Positions 60,611-64,000 of a stretch of 64,000 nucleotides of DNA are shown piece by piece. The notes under the pieces were generated by a model. That model was not told the origin of the DNA. It searched no databases and was given only the letters and a program-made list of their open reading frames with translations. The stretch is from NCBI RefSeq assembly GCF_026627255.1, contig NZ_JAPNLM010000015.1, positions 1 to 64,000 of the forward strand, written 5' to 3'. Each line of letters opens with the position of its first letter. The stretch's first letter is position 1. The translations under genes were made by a program, and so were the position numbers. This DNA is from Streptomyces antarcticus. Its GTDB lineage: Bacteria; Actinomycetota; Actinomycetes; Streptomycetales; Streptomycetaceae.

Positions 60611-61267
60611 CTACCAGCCGCGCTCGCGCCACTCGGCGAGGTGCGGACGCTCGGCGCCGAGCGTGGTGTCGTTGCCGTGCCCCGGGTAGACCCAGGCCTC
60701 GTCCGGCAGCTGCTCGAAGAGCTTGTGCTGGACGTCGTCGATGAGGCGCACGAAGGCCTCCGCGTCGCCCGAGGTGTTGCCGACGCCGCCCGGGAAGAGG
60801 CAGTCGCCGGTGAACACGTGGGGGTGCCCGTGCGGGTCGTCGTAGATCAGCGCGATCGAGCCGGGGGTGTGGCCGACCAGGTGCCGCGCCGTGAGCGAGA
60901 CCCGGCCGACGCGCACGGTGTCCCCGTCCGCGACGCGCACGTCGGTCGCCACCGGGATGCCCTCGGCGTCGTCCTCGCCCGCGTACGTCCGCGCACCGGT
61001 CGCCGCGACGACCGCCTGGAGCGCGCCCCAGTGGTCGTCGTGGCGGTGGGTGGTGACGACGGACGCGATGCCGTCGTCGCCGATCAGGCTCAGCAGCGTG
61101 TCCGCCTCGGCCGCCGCGTCGATCAGGAGCTGCTCACCGGTGGCCCGGCAGCGCAGCAGATAGGCGTTGTTGTTCATCCCGCCCACCGCAACCTTGGAAA
61201 TCATCAGGTCCGCGAGTTCGTGCACGTCGGCCGGACCGCCGACCTTGACCGCTCCGCTGTACGTCAT
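60611..61267 (-). CDS. MBL-fold hydrolase (glyoxalase II-like)
   Basis: 218 residues. Metallo-beta-lactamase signature THRHDDHWG near residue 75, GHTPGSIAL, FTGDCLFPGGVGN and the final YPGHGNDT supply the two-metal ligands. Glyoxalase-type members hydrolyse thioesters such as those of mycothiol in actinobacteria. It lies ten bases after the mycothiol-dependent isomerase-family gene on the same strand, which supports a thiol-linked detoxification role. ATG 61267 sits seven bases after TAGGAT, a box that overlaps the stop of the upstream gene, so an internal leaderless transcript is possible. Confidence 0.88.
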   Translation of the reverse strand: MTYSGAVKVGGPADVHELADLMISKVAVGGMNNNAYLLRCRATGEQLLIDAAAEADTLLSLIGDDGIASVVTTHRHDDHWGALQAVVAATGARTYAGEDDAEGIPVATDVRVADGDTVRVGRVSLTARHLVGHTPGSIALIYDDPHGHPHVFTGDCLFPGGVGNTSGDAEAFVRLIDDVQHKLFEQLPDEAWVYPGHGNDTTLGAERPHLAEWRERGW

Positions 61268-61277
61268 GACGGCAATC

Positions 61278-61967
61278 CTAGAGCGGGGGGAGCGCGGGCA
61301 GGGGGCCGCCCGCCGCGGTGAGGGACGCGCCCTTGTCGCCGCGCCCGGCCAGCCAGGCCAGGAGGGCGGCGGCGCTGCCGGTCACGGTGACCGCCGGATC
61401 GCCCGCGGAGCCGGTGCGCCAGGTGCGCCCGTCGGCCGCCGCCAGCGCCGTCGGGGGCACCTCGGGGCGTCCGGACCAGCGGTCGGCGAGGAAGGCGATC
61501 TCGCGGCCGGTGAACTCGTCCGGCAGGTCGGCGAGCTCGTAGCCGATATCCAGGTCGACGTGGTGCAGCTCGACCTCGACGAGGCGGCGGAAGGGCACGT
61601 TGGCGGCGAGGTCGGTCACGCCGTTGCGCAGCTCGACCGTGCGGGACCAGTCCTGGGCGGGCTCGGTGGTGGCGAGGAAGGCGGCCCCGGAATCACGGAG
61701 GTCCGGCAGTTGTTCTTCCAGGGGCCGACCGGAGTCGCGCTCGATGTCCGCGTCGCGGGCGGAGGCGCTCTCGTACATCGGACGTCCCTCGAAGACGTTC
61801 ACGAGGGCGTCGGCGTTTCGCGCGAGATGGGCCAGGACGTGACCGCGGGTCCAGCCGGGGAGGTGTGACTCCCCGGCCAGGGCGGCGTTGTCCAGCTTGG
61901 CGACGGCGGCCAGCAGCCGGTCCGTCGCCTCACGTACAGATCGCAGGTCGTGCACATGATCAGTCAT
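61278..61967 (-). CDS. maleylpyruvate isomerase family (DinB-like, mycothiol-dependent type)
   Basis: 229 residues. Four-helix DinB-like domain: LLAAVAKLDNAALAGESHLPGWTRGHVLAHLARNADALVN-type start with the metal His in GHVLAHL, then VEVELHHVDLDIGYEL with the next His pair, and a C-terminal SCP2-like small domain (VTVTGSAAALLAWLAGR). Relatives isomerise maleylpyruvate with mycothiol or add mycothiol to electrophiles. No aromatic degradation genes are here, so the specific reaction is unknown. ATG 61967 lies exactly seven bases after TAGGCT, a leaderless start. First gene of a two-gene operon. Confidence 0.85.
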   Translation of the reverse strand: MTDHVHDLRSVREATDRLLAAVAKLDNAALAGESHLPGWTRGHVLAHLARNADALVNVFEGRPMYESASARDADIERDSGRPLEEQLPDLRDSGAAFLATTEPAQDWSRTVELRNGVTDLAANVPFRRLVEVELHHVDLDIGYELADLPDEFTGREIAFLADRWSGRPEVPPTALAAADGRTWRTGSAGDPAVTVTGSAAALLAWLAGRGDKGASLTAAGGPLPALPPL

Positions 61968-62150
61968 GACGGCGAGCCTAGTGGCCGCAGGCCCGCGGCC
62001 ACACGATCGGGTGAAGCGGTCTCCGGAGTGCCGTAAATCGAATGTGCGTGCTATACGCTCGGAAGTCCAGCTCCACTCCACCGCAGAGGCGCCCCCCATA
62101 CCCTGGGACGGGGGCCCGTCCCCGCTCTCTCAAGAAAGGTGCGGACCGGC
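61968..62150. promoter_or_regulatory. divergent region upstream of uvrA
   Basis: Contains TAGGCT (- strand) for the isomerase gene and, for uvrA, a TATACG -10-like box near 62053. GAATGTGCGTGC (62040-62051) is a degenerate match (6 of 8) to the LexA form GAAC-N4-GTTC. GGGACGGG and CCCGTCCC (62105-62122) can pair in the uvrA leader. The PafBC-type motif is not seen here. Confidence 0.4.

Positions 62151-64000
<1,850 letters not shown>

Noticed and set aside
62038-62053. LexA (SOS) box upstream of uvrA
   Set aside because: GAATGTGCGTGC keeps only 6 of 8 key bases of GAAC-N4-GTTC; mentioned in the region note but not called as a site.

Overview
High-GC DNA (about 72 percent G+C, almost every codon ending in G or C, GTG starts, frequent leaderless starts) with the gene order and gene content of a Streptomyces chromosome core: pyk, an ANTAR response regulator, a branched-chain amino-acid ABC transporter, polA, rpsA, coaE, uvrB, a small ter cluster and uvrA. 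Chaplin, mycothiol-type maleylpyruvate isomerase, FBP zinc-finger and SIMPL proteins support an actinomycete. uvrA runs off the right edge; only a possible C-terminal tail enters at the left edge.

Layout. 1-2.9 kb: two ATGA-coupled siderophore-type genes (PLP decarboxylase, N-hydroxylase) without the acyltransferase and synthetase. 3-7.2 kb: Tat-exported 5'-nucleotidase, SIMPL protein, pyruvate kinase behind a perfect 12-bp inverted repeat. 7.2-10 kb: EF-hand protein, an amber-interrupted micro-ORF, FBP zinc finger, an HTH-LAGLIDADG gene next to a class-I tRNA with a leucine CAA anticodon, ANTAR regulator. 10-16 kb: livFGMHJ. 16-24 kb: lipoprotein, thioesterase, YdeP-type oxidoreductase, polA, DUF4184. 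24-31 kb: lytic transglycosylase, DUF3068 pair, HrpB helicase, methyltransferase. 30.8-35 kb: rpsA with a structured leader lacking a Shine-Dalgarno, PAC2, coaE, TPR. 35-50 kb: accessory-like region with a membrane-anchored XRE regulator, SNF2/SWIM operon, HAD, two-repeat chaplin, DUF2293, cupins, WGR-PQQ protein, uridine-kinase-like protein, psuK/psuG-like pair, MFS. 51-64 kb: ogt, GDPD, uvrB, TerD, TerD-FtsK-like fusion, Mn riboswitch plus terC, MFS, MBL, maleylpyruvate isomerase, uvrA.

How it fits together. The strongest unifying signal is a promoter motif TTGTC(A/G)G(T/C)G-N8-TAnnnT found five times, before polA, the SNF2-SWIM operon, the WGR-PQQ gene, ogt and uvrB. It is the RecA-independent (PafBC-type) DNA-damage promoter of actinobacteria. 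Three of these are known repair genes, so the WGR-PQQ gene and the SNF2-SWIM operon are predicted to belong to the same damage regulon. Other regulatory RNA or DNA signals are a yybP-ykoY manganese riboswitch whose P1 strand can pair with the terC ribosome-binding site, the rpsA leader, and several inverted repeats at divergent promoters. No CRISPR array, IS element, prophage or rRNA was seen.
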